DNA from: Diphasiastrum complanatum
Taxonomy: Eukaryota; Streptophyta; Lycopodiopsida; Lycopodiales; Lycopodiaceae
Assembly (NCBI GenBank): GCA_029204225.1
Contig: CM055111.1
Coordinates: 42,224,815 to 42,288,814, forward strand
Length of the DNA: 64,000 nucleotides
Direction: 5' to 3'
The position numbers were made by a program, and so were the translations under genes. The notes under the pieces were generated by a model. The model had not been told where the DNA came from, ran no database searches, and saw only the letters and a program-made list of their open reading frames with translations. Positions 35,446-50,039 of the stretch are shown piece by piece; within the stretch, counting starts at the first letter, position 1, and each line of letters begins with the position of its first letter.

Positions 35446-38400
35446 AGTTGGTATCAGAACCATATAGGGAGTGTACACACAGTACAATGTCGTCGTTTAA
35501 GAGAGCTTTAGGAGAAGAGCAGTCTTCTGAGAGTTCGGGGTTTACGACGGGTTGTAGACAAAAAGTAAAGCACTGGTGCACGGTTTCTAGTTTACGAAGG
35601 CTTGCCAAGCTCAGTAGAGGACTTATTAGCCTGTGCATAGCATCAGACAGGGAAAAAGTTGGTGAAAAATTGGCAATTTTGTAGCCAATTGAAAATTCAA
35701 ATTGGTTTGAGGTTACAATTTTCTACACATAACTGGTGATTTCTTCACTATTTGTGTTCTGTTTTGGATGTCGTAAAGACAAGAAGGAAGCTAATGATAT
35801 TGTTAACCATCCATGGAGAGATTCTGAGTTTTATGTCAGAGATTTGCCTACATACAGATAGCCTAGCAGATCTGCAGTAAAATGTGAGAAAAAGCCAGTT
35901 TTTCAAGTTGAGCAAAAATCACCGTTTCTCCACGGAATTCCATGTTTGAACACTCTGTAGACTTGGAATCAATAGAGCGACGTTGCTCTTGGCCTCAGAT
36001 CATGCTCAAATCAATCAAAAAAGGAGTTTGTTTAGGCTAGAAATAGGTTGGGAAGGCACGGCCGTGCAGAGAAGGTGGAGACAGATCGCGGGCCAGTTGC
36101 ACGCCCTCACCCGAGTGGATATTTAGTGCACGAAGGTGCCTAACAGCTGTGTGGAGGATCATCGATGCCAGAAGGACTAAGCGCCATAGGATTGAGTTTC
36201 ATCGTGATGGACGTTGCTGATTAAAGGGTCTGAGGAGCAATGGGAATTGTTGGATCCAAGATAGCCATTGGATTGCTTTGGAACCATTTTAAACTTCAAA
36301 TAAAGGGGCTTGAATGGGCAAAGTGAACTTCAACTTCTTTAAAAATCTTCACTTTGAAATTGGAGTTGGGTCTCAATTTTCTTGAATGTTGAAGTTTCTT
36401 CAAGCTGAAGAAACAGTTAAAAAACTAGAAAAGCCCTTATTTTCTAGTCCTTAAGCCTATTTGACTCAAACGAAAGGCTATAACCTCCAAACGAAGGGCA
36501 CCCAAATGGTACCTACAAGTACGGTACCACAAAACATAGTGATTGCAGCGGAGAAAGTGTTCTGAGCACGCCAAAAGTGATTTCACCATTCCATTGGGCA
36601 CGTAGTTGGGAGTTGGCGACAAAGTGTATTTCGGAAGGCGACGCCGATTTGGCTTTCAATTTGGCGGAAAAGCAATGGGTGGCCTGGTAAGGAAAAAATA
36701 GCAGGTCATTATTTTCAACTTCTGACATCACAGTTGGCCTCGACATACATTTTTTAGCCTACGGTTGCATTTTCAAGCAGTTTTGCGATGGCAAACATGG
36801 GAGAGTCCATTTTGAATGAAAGTAGCAAATTGGAGGGGATTTCCAACTATGCAGTGTGGAAATTCAAAATGAAAAACATACTGATGGAGAAGGATGTGTG
36901 GGATGTTGTCATGGGTGATGAATGAAGACTGCCAAATGAAACGGACATCAAAGTGTTCAATAAAAAGGTGAGGAAAGCTTTGACCTTCATTAACTTGTCA
37001 ATGAAGGATCACATCATTACCCACATTTGTGATGCTGTTACACCCCAATAGGCATGGGATGTGCTAAAGGAGCAGTCCGAAATGTCAAATCCGTCAAGAA
37101 TCATGTTTCTGAAGTCAAAACTGAATAGTGCCCGCATGGAACAAGGAGAGCACATTGAGACGTACATGACCAGAATAAAGACAATGAGGGATGAACTGCA
37201 CGCTATTGGTGAACGCATACGTGATGTTGAGCTAGTGCACAATGGATTGTGCAACATTGAAGAACTCTATCAGATGTTTGTGAGCGGAATATCATCAACA
37301 AAAAGATTGCCAACCTTTGACGAGCTCATAGGAATCTTGATGCAGGAAGAGCAACGACGAGAAATGGTAAAAGCTAGACGTCAAAACGCTGATGATCATG
37401 CACTTGCGACATGCCAAAAACAAGGCAAGGGCAAGGGCAAGAAGAAGTCTAAGCAGCAATTCGCCAAGACTCAGGAGGATGAGAGATCTTCCAGCAAGAC
37501 CAAGAAGAAGGACAAATGCTTTCGTTGCGGCAAAAAGAGCCATTGGAAGAGCGAATGTCGAAAATTCTTGGCGGAATCAGGCAAAGGAAAACCAAAGCAA
37601 ACAGGTAACCTTGTCGACGAAGGTGAGATTGAAGACTCTAGCATCTTCATATCAGCATTGTCATCTAATCAAGATGATCAAGCATGGTACATTGACTCAA
37701 GAGCCACAAGACATATGACAGGAAACAAGGATTGGTTCAGCAGCTTGAAAGTGTTGGATAATGGAACGTCCGTTTTACAAGCAAATGGTGATGTGTGCAA
37801 GATCAAAGGGATAGGCACCATTTCAATCCAACTACCTGATGGTAAAAGCAGAATGATCAGAGAGGTACTTTACATACCATGTTTGAAAAAAAATCTACTT
37901 TTTGTTGGTGTCATTATTGATCAAAAGTTGAAAGTAGAATCTCCCATGTCGTTGCTTTGTGAAGGATGTGAACCAAAAGTTAAAAGTCATTGTAGATGGT
38001 ATAAGAGAGCCCAGCACTAAATTGTACAGGTTGAATGCTACAATCAAGGGGCAACATGGCCTTGTCTCGTCCATTCCATCGCAAAGTAAACTATGGCATA
38101 AGAGGCTTAGTCACTTGAACTTAGGAAGCCTTACTTTGATGAGGAAATTGGAAATGGTGAGAAGATTGCCTACGATAGAAGACCACTTGAAATTGATGTG
38201 CGAATCATGTGTGTATGGGAAGCAGCATCGTGAGAAGTTCAATAAAGGTGGTGCTGCAAGGGCAAAGAACATCCTAGATTTGATCCACACAAAATTTATG
38301 CGGGCCTATGAGGAGTATGTCCTTAGGTAAAGCCTTCTATTTCACGACCTTTATTGATGATATGTCATGTAAGACGTGGATTTACTTCTTGAAGAAGAAA

Positions 38401-39396
38401 TCGGATGCATTTGACAATTTCAAGAGTTTCAAAGCATTGGTAAAAAATCAGACAGGTAGGAAGATCAAAGTTCTAAGATCAGATAGTGGAGGTGAGTAAA
38501 GGTCTAACAACTTCAATGATCTTTGTGATCAATGTGGGATCAAAAGACAATTTATGCAAGCTCATACTCTTGCTCTCAATGGTGTAGCTGAGCGCAAGAA
38601 TCGTACGATTGTGAAAAGTGCTAGATCTATGCTAGCTGAGATGAAACTACCAAAAGATTTTTGTTCAGAAGCATGCAGTACGGCAGTCTATCTTCAAAAT
38701 AGAAGTCCCACCATTGCCATACCAAAGATAACACCTGAGGAGGCATTCACGAAGAAGAAGCCAAAGGTGAACCACTTGCAAATCTCTGGATGTAAGGCCT
38801 TTGTACACATTTCTAAGAAAGAGAGACGTAAGCTTGATGTGAAAGCTATCAAGTGTATATTCCTAGGATATGATGATCGTGTGAAGGGCTATAGATGTTT
38901 TGATCCAGTGGAGAACAAAATACATGTCAGTTGTAATGTCATCTTTGATGAATCTAAGATATATGAAGATGAGGATGATGAGAAGACATACACATCCAGT
39001 GGGAAAGATGGTATAGTGAGGATACCTCATGATGATTCCATTTATTGACCTTCCTAGTGATGGACATGAGGATACACCTCAAGATACTACTACTCAACCT
39101 CAAGAGACAGATTGGAGAGGTAGAGATAAACCTTTTGGTGCAAGAAGGATAGAAGTTGCAGGTGACAAATGCAAGGAGAAAGATGTATTGTGAGATACAT
39201 TTTTACCAAGAAGCCGTGCACCTGACATGAAGCTCCCTAAGTGGTTTGAGAGATTGTTGGAGAGCTACGACATGGATGACTTTCCAGGATTATCTAGCCA
39301 GGGAGAGCTACGAAGATCAACAAGAGAGAAGACACAACCTGAAAGGTATGAAGCAAATTATGCTCTCTTGTTTACAGATCCTCTGATTCAGAGGAT
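35179..39396 (+). mobile_element. Ty1-copia element E (5' LTR, gag, protease, integrase)
   Basis: 5' LTR about 35179-35445, followed by a good primer-binding site TGGTATCAGAAC (35449). A 1.3 kb leader follows. Gag opens near 36789 with MANMGESILNES and continues to a CFRCGKKSHWKSEC zinc knuckle (37517). Then the protease region YIDSRATRHM (37690), gag-pre-integrase LWHKRLSHLNLGS (38090), integrase with YFTTFIDDMSCKTWIYF and GVAERKNRTIVKSARSM (38340-38640), and a linker SQGELRRSTREKTQPERYE (39300). It is broken and ends near 39396 without a recognised 3' LTR. Inserted in RT of element A. Confidence 0.88.
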
Positions 39397-39546
39397 CTGT
39401 TGGTTTTTTAAAGTTAATTCTTTCTTACTTCTGCCTATCAGTAGAGACGGTGGGTTCTTCTTGAGATGGTCATTCTTGTTTTGAACCCAAGATCAGGCAA
39501 AAAGGAAAAAGACCGCCATTGTAGTATATTTTTTGTCCTGCCTGTC

Positions 39547-40282
<736 letters not shown>

Positions 40283-41920
40283 TGCCTAGTGATGCCATCA
40301 GAGAACTGTAGTTGAATAGACCCTTGGCCTTCAACTTGGTGTGAACTGGAGTCACCAAAGAAAATGTACTTTGATTTTGTAGCTGTGAGTGTAGAGAAGA
40401 GGTCTTTGCATGGCGTCATGTGCTGAGAAGCGCCTAAATCGAGATACCAATGATGGGCATCTCTACTGGATTGATCTTGTACCATCAGCGCCTTCTCTTC
40501 ATCTTGAGATCCTTTGACTGTGTCAGAATTCCCTTCTTGGTATTGTTGCATCTTCTTCTTTGCTTCATTGTGCTTGAGGATGCGACAGTCCTTGATGTTG
40601 TGGTTGGTTCTTTTGCAATATCTGCAAAATAGCTTGGTCTTGGATGATCAGTGACTATACTATTGCTGTTGTTGTGATTGTGATGTTGTTGACTATTCTG
40701 TCTTTGTCTTCTTATCCTTGAAGCCTTTCTTCTTCTTGGATTGCTGCTTGTTTGAATAGAGTGCCATGGATTTGGTACTCGTAGATGTGGACAAGCTTTT
40801 CCTCTTGACTTCTTCCTGCAACAAGCTTGCTGTCAATTTTTGGAGAGACAGATCAGGGGTATTGCTCAGAAGCAACACTAAATTATCGTAGGAGGATGGA
40901 AGACTGGCAAGAAGAGACATGGTAGAGTCTTCTTTTGATATAGGAAAACCTATTACAGCCAGTTGGTTCATCAATTGTTTGAACTCGTTCAGATGGTCGC
41001 TGACTGAGGTGCTTTCACTCATTCTGAATGTCAGTACCTTCTTCCTCAAGAAGAGACGAGTCAAGACATCTGCTAGTGAGTGTTTCCCATGCTTTTTTGG
41101 AAGTAGTGCAGTTGGATACATGAGCAATTTGAGTGTCTTTAAGGTTTAGAGATACAATGGCAAGAGCCTTGCCATCCTTGGCTTCCCAAGCTGGGAGCTG
41201 TTCGGGTTCTGCCGGTCTAGCTATAGAACTGTTGACGTATTCCCATAACTACATTTCAATCAGGATCATCCTCATTTTGAACTTCCACATGTGGAAGTCA
41301 TCTCCGTTTAATTTATTGATCAAGCGGATCTCTGAGGTGTCTTCTATAGTGATCAAAATTATACACAAACAATTTAGAACTTTGAAAAAAGATCCTGGAC
41401 TCTAGTAATCTATCGAACAATGTTCTCATAACACCCCTTTTTTGTATGATGTGAAATGGTGGTCTGCTTGTCTACGATTGATTGCGACTGTAGCGGAGCC
41501 GTGACGGAAGCAAAGCAGAGAGGCGATTATGATGTAAACGATGTCTCTAGCAACAATAAGAAAATAATGAAGACTATGAACACAGTAATAACTGCAATTT
41601 CAGGAACGTGGATTGACTAGGAAATAGAATCAAAAGCTTGTTATCCTTTTCGATTATCAGAGTAGGAGTCTAAGACTGCCATAATGGTAGGATTGCGAAG
41701 CATTAGGCGTCCTGGACAGCCATGCGATCCTCTCTCTTTGATAACCGTGTTTGTGCGCAAGAGAGTGAGAGAGACAATTGCATTCAATCAAGAACGTAAT
41801 AATTGAACAGTAGCAAATATGTATAATAGAGTGAATCGGAACACAATACAATAGCGTTGATAAACGCATATTCCTACTTACAGATTTTAAAACAATGGCT
41901 ACAGTTCTAGCTCTCTCCCA

Positions 41921-41959
<39 letters not shown>

Positions 41960-42854
41960 AATCACTAACTCTAAGGAGCTAGCTATTTAAGACCTTTTGG
42001 TCATTTGATCACTTTGTGTATCTACAAATTGTTCAACTCAACAACACCTATCTCTGTCATGCCTTCTCTTCGTTCAAATACATATTTATAGCTGTCAGAG
42101 TCTTTTGATTTATTGTAATTACAGTTTACAAGATGATTAATAGCCGTTTAAACAAGATCTGTAGATTCGTTATTGGAGCATCGTGAAGGAGGAGAAGTAC
42201 AGAGTAACGTATCTTCCATATGCGTCGTAGTGCAAGGATGTAGGCCGTGATGGACGTAGTTTGTCCGCAATCGTTTGAACAAGCATTGGTCGTTCGATCA
42301 GCTATTGATCATTTGCTTTGTAGGCAATCGTTTGCCTCCTCGTTGATAACTGTAAGTGATAACTTACAGAGCTAAACGATGAGATGGGTCAACCGTTGTT
42401 AGTTGACTTCGTAGGAACTCGTAAATCGTTGTCGTTGGTCGACTTCGTTGATAACCGTAAGTAGGTTGCTTACGTTTTCAAATGGTTGAGGAGAGTTGAC
42501 TCTGGTCATAGCTTCCATCGTAGGAAATCGTAAGAAGGTCACTTGCGGTGGTTGACGGATTCCGCAAGTGCTCGTAGATGGTAACCTATGGGTTTTAACA
42601 ACTCCCTATGGTTTGCGACTCCTTGCGATTTGCGGTTTCTTGCGGTTTGCGGTTTGAGTCATGCTTCTCCGTAAACATTGATTTAATGGTTCCTTCAGTC
42701 GGACCGAAGGCTCAGATCGTAGGCTGGCGATAGCTTTGCGGTTCCAATTGTTTTTTACTTTGCGTGTATTTCTGCAGACTGATTTAGAGAGATGGAATTC
42801 TTGAGAGTAGAAGGAGGGCGAAGGGATGAGTAGGAGAAGATTAGAATTCCAACA
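40283..42854 (-). mobile_element. Ty1-copia element B (5' LTR, gag, protease)
   Basis: Minus strand. The 5' LTR starts TGTTGGAATTC at 42854 and runs to about 41440. A degenerate primer-binding site lies near 41430. Gag (about 41400-40693) has VSDHLNEFKQLMNQLAVIGF and LLASLPSSYDNLVLLLSNT, the UBN2-type copia gag. A protease piece WYLDLGASQHMTP lies near 40430. Broken, and cut off at 40283 by repeat X. Inserted within the integrase of A, whose sequence resumes at 42855. Confidence 0.85.
41440..42854 (-). repeat. 5' LTR of element B
   Basis: Starts TGTTGGAATTC. A related LTR, about 600 bases similar around the (CT)n and its flanks, occurs at 55795-56440. It contains a (CT)17 tract at 41923-41956. 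The downstream end near 41440 is estimated from the start of gag. Confidence 0.65.
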
Positions 42855-44898
42855 CCATCATACACTTGGCAACTTCCATTAGTGTATGATTTTTTCGTTC
42901 AGCAATTCCATTGTGTTGAGGTGCGTATGATGCAGTTTTCATATGCATAATACCTCGATCAGTACAATAAGTTTTGAATTCGTTGGAAATGTACTCACGT
43001 CCATAATCTATGTGAATTTGCTTTAACTTGTTGTCTGTCTGCCTCTCAGCCCAATTTGTATACTCAACGAATTTCTCGAAAGCTTCTAATTTTGTACGAA
43101 TAAAGTATACAACAACGAATTTGCTAAAGTCATCAATAAACGTTATGAAGTATCTTGCATCACCTAAAGACAATACTCCGAATGGTCCACAAATATCTGA
43201 ATGCACAATTTCCAGTACCTTGGTTGCTTTATAAACATCTTTACTGAAAGGTGTTCGAGTCATTTTGCCTCTAAGACAAGATTTGCAGGTAGTTTGAATA
43301 TCTCGGCTCTTGATTTCGACTTCTTCAATTCTTTGACTCTTGTTGGCTTGGTACAAGGCTTCCATGTCCACGTGACATAACCTCTTGTGCCACATAATAT
43401 CTGTCAATTCCTGAGTTTGATTAGATTGTTTGATTCGAGTTCGAATGTTCAAGTGATACACATTTCCTTCTCTATTGACTTTAGCAACTAGGTTATTAGA
43501 ATCTTCATCGAACAATTTACAAGAGTCCTTTGTGAAGGTTATTGACATTCCTATGTCGACTATCTTTGATACAGATAGAAGATCTTTATTAAGAGTAGGA
43601 ACATAGAGAACTTCCTCCAGTTTCTTGTCACCCTGATTTGTGTCTAGCCACAGTACACCAGCTCCATCAACTACATGCTTAGAACCGTCTCCAAGTATAA
43701 TGAATCTCTAATAATTCTTCTTCTTGTACTTAGACAAAATTTGTTTCATGGAAACAAAATGTGAGGTGGCTCCCGAATCAAGTACTACTTCTTGAATTTT
43801 TGAATATGATGAACAACATTGATCAGCACAAACGTATGCTATTGAGTTTCTTGTCATCCTGTCTTCTGCTGCTCTAGAGCATTCTGCTTTGTCTTCGACA
43901 AAATTTGAATCTGAAAGTTCGCTTCGATTCTGCTCCTTGTTCTTGGGATTTTGATAACAGTCTACTGCTGCATGACCCCGTTTATGACAATGAATACAAT
44001 CAATCTTTGGATTTAACCAACACTCGTCTTCTGTATGACCCGATCTTTTGCATCTGTTGCAAATCTTCCCATCACCAGAATGTTTCTGTTGTTTTCTTGA
44101 TAGTCGATCATTTGTCTTGGATTCGTCTGAACGATTTCCATTCTTCTTAGACGATGCCCTCTTAGTCTTAGACTTTTTTGAAGATTTATTCTTGAGTAAA
44201 TAGAGCATTTTCCAAATCACCATTATCGTCATAGCGTTTGCGAGTTTCTACTTCCTCTTTGACTCCATCTATTGCCTTTTAAAGAGTCATTGTCGAATCT
44301 TTTGCCAGTAAAGTTCAAGTTGTGTGGAATGACCTGGGTAGGGCTCGAAGAGAATAGCTAAGTTGTTTTTCCTTTGAAAATGCATTTTTCGTGCCGGAAT
44401 TCTACAAAGAATATACAGATCCTTTATCTTTTGTACAAAAGTGATCAGTTTTGCCGTCCCATTGTAGGTAAGTTAATTGGTCTTCCAAGAACATGATTTG
44501 AATATGAGATCGAGTCTCATTCTTGGTTTGTAATTCTTTCCACAATTCTTCCGCATTCGAAATTGATGAAAGATCTAGCATTATGTTGTCATTCACTGAA
44601 GACACAATAATTGCTATAGCTTTGTCATTTTCAAACTCCATTCTCAAAGTTTTTTGCCAGGAGTAATTGGCTTCTCTTTTATTGGTTCTACCCATTGCCA
44701 AAGACCTTCACCCTTCAGTATGAGTGAAGTCTTTAACTTCCAGATCAAATAATTCAAATCTTTTGTATCCAAGATCATACTGATCTTAGACTGAATGTTG
44801 TTGATCGAAGACACCAATTCTAATCTTCAGAATAAACTCCAGATACGGCTATTGAGGGATGTGTGAAGGATGCCGAGAGGGGTGTGCTCCGATACAAT
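42855..44898 (-). mobile_element. element A, gag to integrase
   Basis: Minus-strand parts: gag pieces LSSISNAEELWKELQTK (44550), CNRCKRSGHTEDECWLNPK zinc knuckle (44030) with a second knuckle C-x2-C-x4-H-x4-D just after it, protease LDSGATSHFV (43770), gag-pre-integrase MWHKRLCHVDMEAL (43390), integrase with IVHSDICGPFGVLSLG, FITFIDDFSKFVVVYFIR and HNGIAERKNHTLMEVAK (43210-42870). Broken in several places. Confidence 0.9.
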
Positions 44899-45581
44899 TG
44901 TAGAAAAAATACTATGAATTCTTCCTCAGAGAACACGATGAAAAAGATTGAATAAATCAAACTAATATCAGTGTCTTCAATTGGGTTTGATTCTGGTCTA
45001 TGTACTAATAGAGCAGTTTTTACCTTGATTGAATAAAGCATTCGGAATTAAGAGATATACTGCGTGAGTGTGATAGACAATTTTAGACAATCACAATAAC
45101 TGAGAAAAATCATCTGTTGAGAAACTTTGATCAAAAACGAATTTTTATATTTCTGATTCTGATTCTTCAGTATACATCTCTTGCTGCCTTGTTGGTTTAT
45201 CTGTTGTGTCTTTGTTGTGTTACAACGAGTAGTGCACATGTATTTATATTGTTACAGGATAGGTCTTTTGGCCTTTTACTTTATGTAACAGACGATCTAA
45301 CCGTTAAGACGATTGATATTCAAAAAAACGTTTTGTTTCTTTGCGACAGATCTTCAGGTTCGCGACAGTTTGCTGTTCGCAATAGTTTCGCAAATGTTTC
45401 GAGTTCGAGATTGAACAAGAATCAAAATATTTCACGATGATTTATTGTTCGCTAATCTTTCAAGTTTCAACAAGATACTATTCATGAAACTTTCAAGTTT
45501 CAAGTTTGTTTCTCAGCCTTTGTCAATTAAACTGTGCACTTTGTTTTTAGAACCGAGATTTGTCTATTGAGGTGTTCTACA
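44899..45581 (-). repeat. 5' LTR of element A
   Basis: 683 bases, TGTAG...CTACA ends, matching 24669-25331. The primer-binding site lies immediately next to it on the lower-coordinate side. Confidence 0.88.
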
Positions 45582-46888
45582 CATGCAACAAAATATATTC
45601 TAGATGTTGTGCACTCAGATATATGTGGTCCAATGCAAACTCTGTCGTTGTTTTATGCAAAGTATTTAATTACCTTCATTGACAAATATTCCAAAAGAAC
45701 ATTTGTTTATTTTATTAAGTAAAATTTGGAGGCTTTCAAAATCTTTTGACAATTCAAGGAGCGTGCAGAAATGGAAACTGGTAAGCAAATTAAAGCAGTG
45801 AGGTCCGACAATGAGGGAGAGTACATCTCTGTCGAATTCAATGAGCATTGCCTTAACAACGACGTTGAGCAAAAATTTATTGCCTCCTATTCGGCTTAGT
45901 CAAATGGACTTGCTGAGAGAATAAACAAAACCTTAGTCGAATTGGCCAAGTCATGCAAAACTTCCAAAAGTCTTCTGGGCTAAAACTGTTTTCACTACAG
46001 CTTATATCCAGAATAGATGTCCAACTAAAGGTCTCTCAGACAAAACACCTTATGAAATTTAGACAGGCTCCAAACATTCATTATTAAACCTACGCGTTTT
46101 TGGATGTATCGCTTATGCGCAGATACCGCAAGATATCAGGAAGAAGCTTGACCTCCACAATATCAAATCTATTTTCATTAGCTACACTACTTCCGATAAA
46201 GTTTATAAGTTGTATGATCCTGTCTAGTCAAAGACATTCACTAGTTGGGATATCGTCTTCATTGAAGATCAGTTTATTTACCTCAAAGGCAAGGGCAAAG
46301 CTCAAATAGACAAACTATCGAATATTTATTGTTTCCAAGTCAACTAATCCTATTGAAGGTCCTAGCTCAACTACTTTAGACGAATAACTTATCAACAACG
46401 AATCCAAAGAAGATGATGTTGCAGCTCAGCGATTACAGCATAATGAAAATAATCAACTTCATAGGATTGACAAGAGATCACAAATCACCTATAAGGCATA
46501 TCGACGAATGTGCAGCCTATCTTGTTCAAGAGCCGACTATTGTTGAAGAGGCACTCAGTCAGCCCAATTTTGATCTTTGGAAGGAAGCTATGGATAGAGA
46601 GCATTCATCTCTTATCAAGAGCCAGACTTGCACTATTGTCACGAATTGCCTGTCAACAGGAATGTGTTGATTGCAAATGGATTTTCAAAATCAAATACAA
46701 TGCGGATGGAAGTATCAATTGAAAAAAAGCGTGACTTGTCGCGAGAGGATTTTCGTAGATACATAATATCGACTACACTGAGATTTTCAGTCCAATAGTT
46801 AAACATTTTTCAATCAGACTTCTATTGTCGTTTGCTGCTGCAACCGATCTAGAGATACATCAAATGGATGTACAGACAACTTGCCATG
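45582..46888 (+). mobile_element. Ty1-copia element D, right part (integrase and RT start)
   Basis: Picks up where 24668 stopped: ILDVVHSDICGPMQTLSLF and KYLITFIDKYSKRTFVYFIK (45590-45720), the integrase C-terminal part with LTSTISNLFSLAT-type frames, and the RT start ending DLEIHQMDVQT at 46880. Closest relative in the window is element C. Broken; it stops at 46888. Confidence 0.85.
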
Positions 46889-49880
46889 TTGGCATATTAC
46901 AAACTTGTTTGTGTCGATGAATGATATGGTGTTGTGCTATAGTGTGTGCTATGTCATGTGTTTACTTTGCCTCTCTAATCAACATACCGCTAACTCTATG
47001 TGTCCACATGCATATGATAATTTTGGTATAATATTGTAACATTAGTTTTGGTCACCAAGGCTAGTGTCTTACCTATTAAAATTAAGTCCTAATTATAGGT
47101 TACTTTTAAAGCAATAAAAAATTTTCTTTGTGTATTGGGAGATCTCTTAGAAAATTAGGAATAAAATAGCTCTAGGAGATTCACATCCTTTAGCCTCTAA
47201 GAAGACAATAAATAATGTCATCTTATGATATTAGATTTACTACTACACAATTAAAGTTTAGTTTTATCAATCCAATAATGTGTAAATAATTATCTCTTTG
47301 ATCAATGATAAGTTGAAGATAAAAATGCAATTTTCTTGCATATTAAGACTTTGGTACACCTTACCATCAAAAATTTGTGATGATTTTTTCTTTAACAATA
47401 TTAGACTTATTTTTTCTTCTTTTCTCATTTTAGTTAGCATGGTCAATGGTATGTGTTTCACTATAGTAACCATGCCTTTTACAAAAGCAAAGTGCTAGTG
47501 CTATGTTTCAAATCTTGTTTTTAGTAATTAGATATTCAAGTGGTGTAAGTACTTGTTAGCTTTATTAAAGTGCTTGTAGGTAACTTAAGGGACATTTCAT
47601 TGAAGCCGCCAAGTAGTTGACTTATTAAATAGACATCACAGAGTTGAAAGTGCTCCAAAGCTTTGGTTTTTGTAAAGTAGATGATTTCAACATATGTCTT
47701 GAGACAAGGAAACCTTCTACAATCATATATATTTTATCTTGCACACGACTTTCAATGTGTGAATAAAAAAGAGATGCATTTTGATGTTTATCCACTTGAA
47801 GAATCAAGTCTCAAAGAATTCAAAAAGGATAATTGTTGATGTCACTACTGTCTTTGCAATAGTGTAGTTTCGACTAAAGTTCTCCCGATTCATGGTAGAT
47901 TAAAAGTCATATTCATGTACATGAGACTAAAATATCTTTAAGTTTGACAAGTTGTTGAAACATCTTCCTTAAGGATTTTGGTGGTTTTATGGCGAGTTTT
48001 GCTCTTTTTTAAGTAGTGACAGATGGAAATTGAACTTATTGAGGATGAATCACTACATGCCAAATGAGTTTTCTTTGGTGTTGGCTAGAGAGTGCTTATT
48101 TGTCACCATGTGTTAAATCAATTGGCAAATACCCCTCCAATTGTAGCATCTATGGTTGGAGTTCTACTCTCCACTTTTTTTAATTAAACAAAGTCCTCCC
48201 AATCTTTGATAACAATGGGTTGTACAAGATATGGTGCATTGGACCATAATGTCGTTGGAGTAGTAGATGCGCTTAGCTTTGAAACTTGTGGATAATCCAT
48301 ATCTTTTGAAGTAGAAATGCCCAAAAGAGAGTCAAAAGCACTTTGTTTTTTTGTCAACAAGTGGCAACTTATTTTGGCTCTAGGGCGGGTGCTACTTGAT
48401 GAATAGATATCTCAAGGTAATTATTTTCTTTACTGTACTTGGTTTATGTTATACAAAAAATTAAAACATTAATCTTGTAGGTATACATGGCACTTCAAAG
48501 CAATGGAAGACAAAGCAAACATGGTTGAAGTAAGATACTTTGAAGAAATGCCAATGACTACGAAATTTGATTGTTCAGGAACATTATGGTTAGAATCGAT
48601 TAACTATACTTTTTTTTAATGTTAATCCTTATACATGTGAGCCGCCCTACGACATAAGTGGTGGTTTGGCTTTAAGTACTATAAATGTTTCTCTCCTCGT
48701 ACTTTGTTCACCACTTCCAACTTCAAATTGTTCCATCAAGGAAATGTGGTAGTAGTATTTCCCTCCAGATGATTGTCCATGACTGTGCGTCACTTTGAGC
48801 CCTAGATCATAGTCACCACCAATGTTGGTTGTTCCATTGAGATTGTTTTTATTCCTTGAGGTTCCACAATTGTTAATTTGCTGGTTCTACCATGTTCCTA
48901 GTTTTGGTGTTCTCTAACATGTACTCTACCATTTTTGGTGTCATTTTGTTGAATTATCCAAGTAAGGTCCTAGCACGCTAGTCAATTTTATGCAACAATT
49001 ATTCAAAGCGACCATTTGTGGATCAACTATATGGTCACTTCAAAGTCCAAGGAACCCATTAGAGAGATATTGGTAGAATAGACTAGGTCATAATTCTTGG
49101 GCCATATGGCTAAAAAATGACTTCTTGGCATGTAGGTAGGTATACGCGGGGCAATCCCAAAATCTTGATATGTATTGAAAAGTGTAATATAATGGATTAC
49201 AAATGATAGAGAACGAGACGAAACGAAACAATCATCACTCGCAGGAGCTATCAGTTTGGGAGTGTGAAATCAAGAGTGTAGCTATGGAGAAATGTGGTGA
49301 GTTGGTTATAACATTTTACCCCTCTTTTTATTTTTTATTTTTGGCTTTTGAATTGTAAACTTTAAGCCTTGACATGTTTCAAAGTGCATAGACTAGTCTT
49401 TAAGCTATATTTAGTGCTATGTGTATCAACTCTCTTTTCATGGCACTAAGGCTATTTTATTGCTTAGTCTCTGCATAGCAGATGTCATGTTTGTTTATGC
49501 CATGGTTATAACGACACGATCATTTTCTTAAGACATGTTCACATTAATTTACCAAGGCCCAAGTTTTTTAAGGCTTGTTTGCGAAATAATATCTAAAACT
49601 TGCAAGGGCTACTTGTAAAGGGTATTCTCATGAACCTTTATTTTGAAAGGCACATTGTCTAAAGGCAACCTTTGCTCTCTAAGGACAACCATTGGATTTC
49701 TAAACACGATTTCTAAAAACAAATGTCGGATGTTCAAGGACATATGTGTTGTCTACATGCATATATCACACTTTTTATGAGTGTAATATATGCTAATCCA
49801 ATCCAGGATAAATGTAGAATTCCTAAGGATTGAATGGCATGAATAATGGGCAAGGCCAATGTGTTTGGGTAATACAAAGA
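46889..49880. other. unrecognised AT-rich DNA
   Basis: Three kilobases without a recognisable protein piece on either strand. The first bases, TGTTGGCATATTACAAAC, look like an LTR start and may explain why element D ends here, but no end or partner was found. Confidence 0.5.
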
Positions 49881-49890
49881 TAGATATCCT

Positions 49891-49954
49891 GCCCTAATTT
49901 CAAAGGCAGGGTCCTGCCTTGCCTTAGGCAGGACCCTGCCTTTGAAATTAGGGC
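49891..49954. repeat. perfect inverted repeat, 28-base arms, 8-base loop
   Basis: Arms 49891-49918 and 49927-49954 are exact complements (outer ends GCCCTAATTTCAAAGG), separated by TTGCCTTA. The right arm is part of the tandem duplication that follows, so the left arm looks like a copied-back piece of that unit. Confidence 0.97.
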
Positions 49955-50039
49955 CAAATTGGAATCTCAGATCGCACCACATGAATTCGCCTTTGAAATT
50001 AGGGCCAAATTGGAATCTCAGATCGCACCACATGAATTC
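49938..50039. repeat. 51-base exact tandem duplication
   Basis: A unit starting GCCTTTGAAATTAGGGCC occurs at 49938-49988 and 49989-50039 without visible difference. Directly after it, a roughly 30-base unit with TCTCTTCGAACCGGAT is also duplicated (about 50048-50106), so several generations of local duplication are stacked here. Confidence 0.95.
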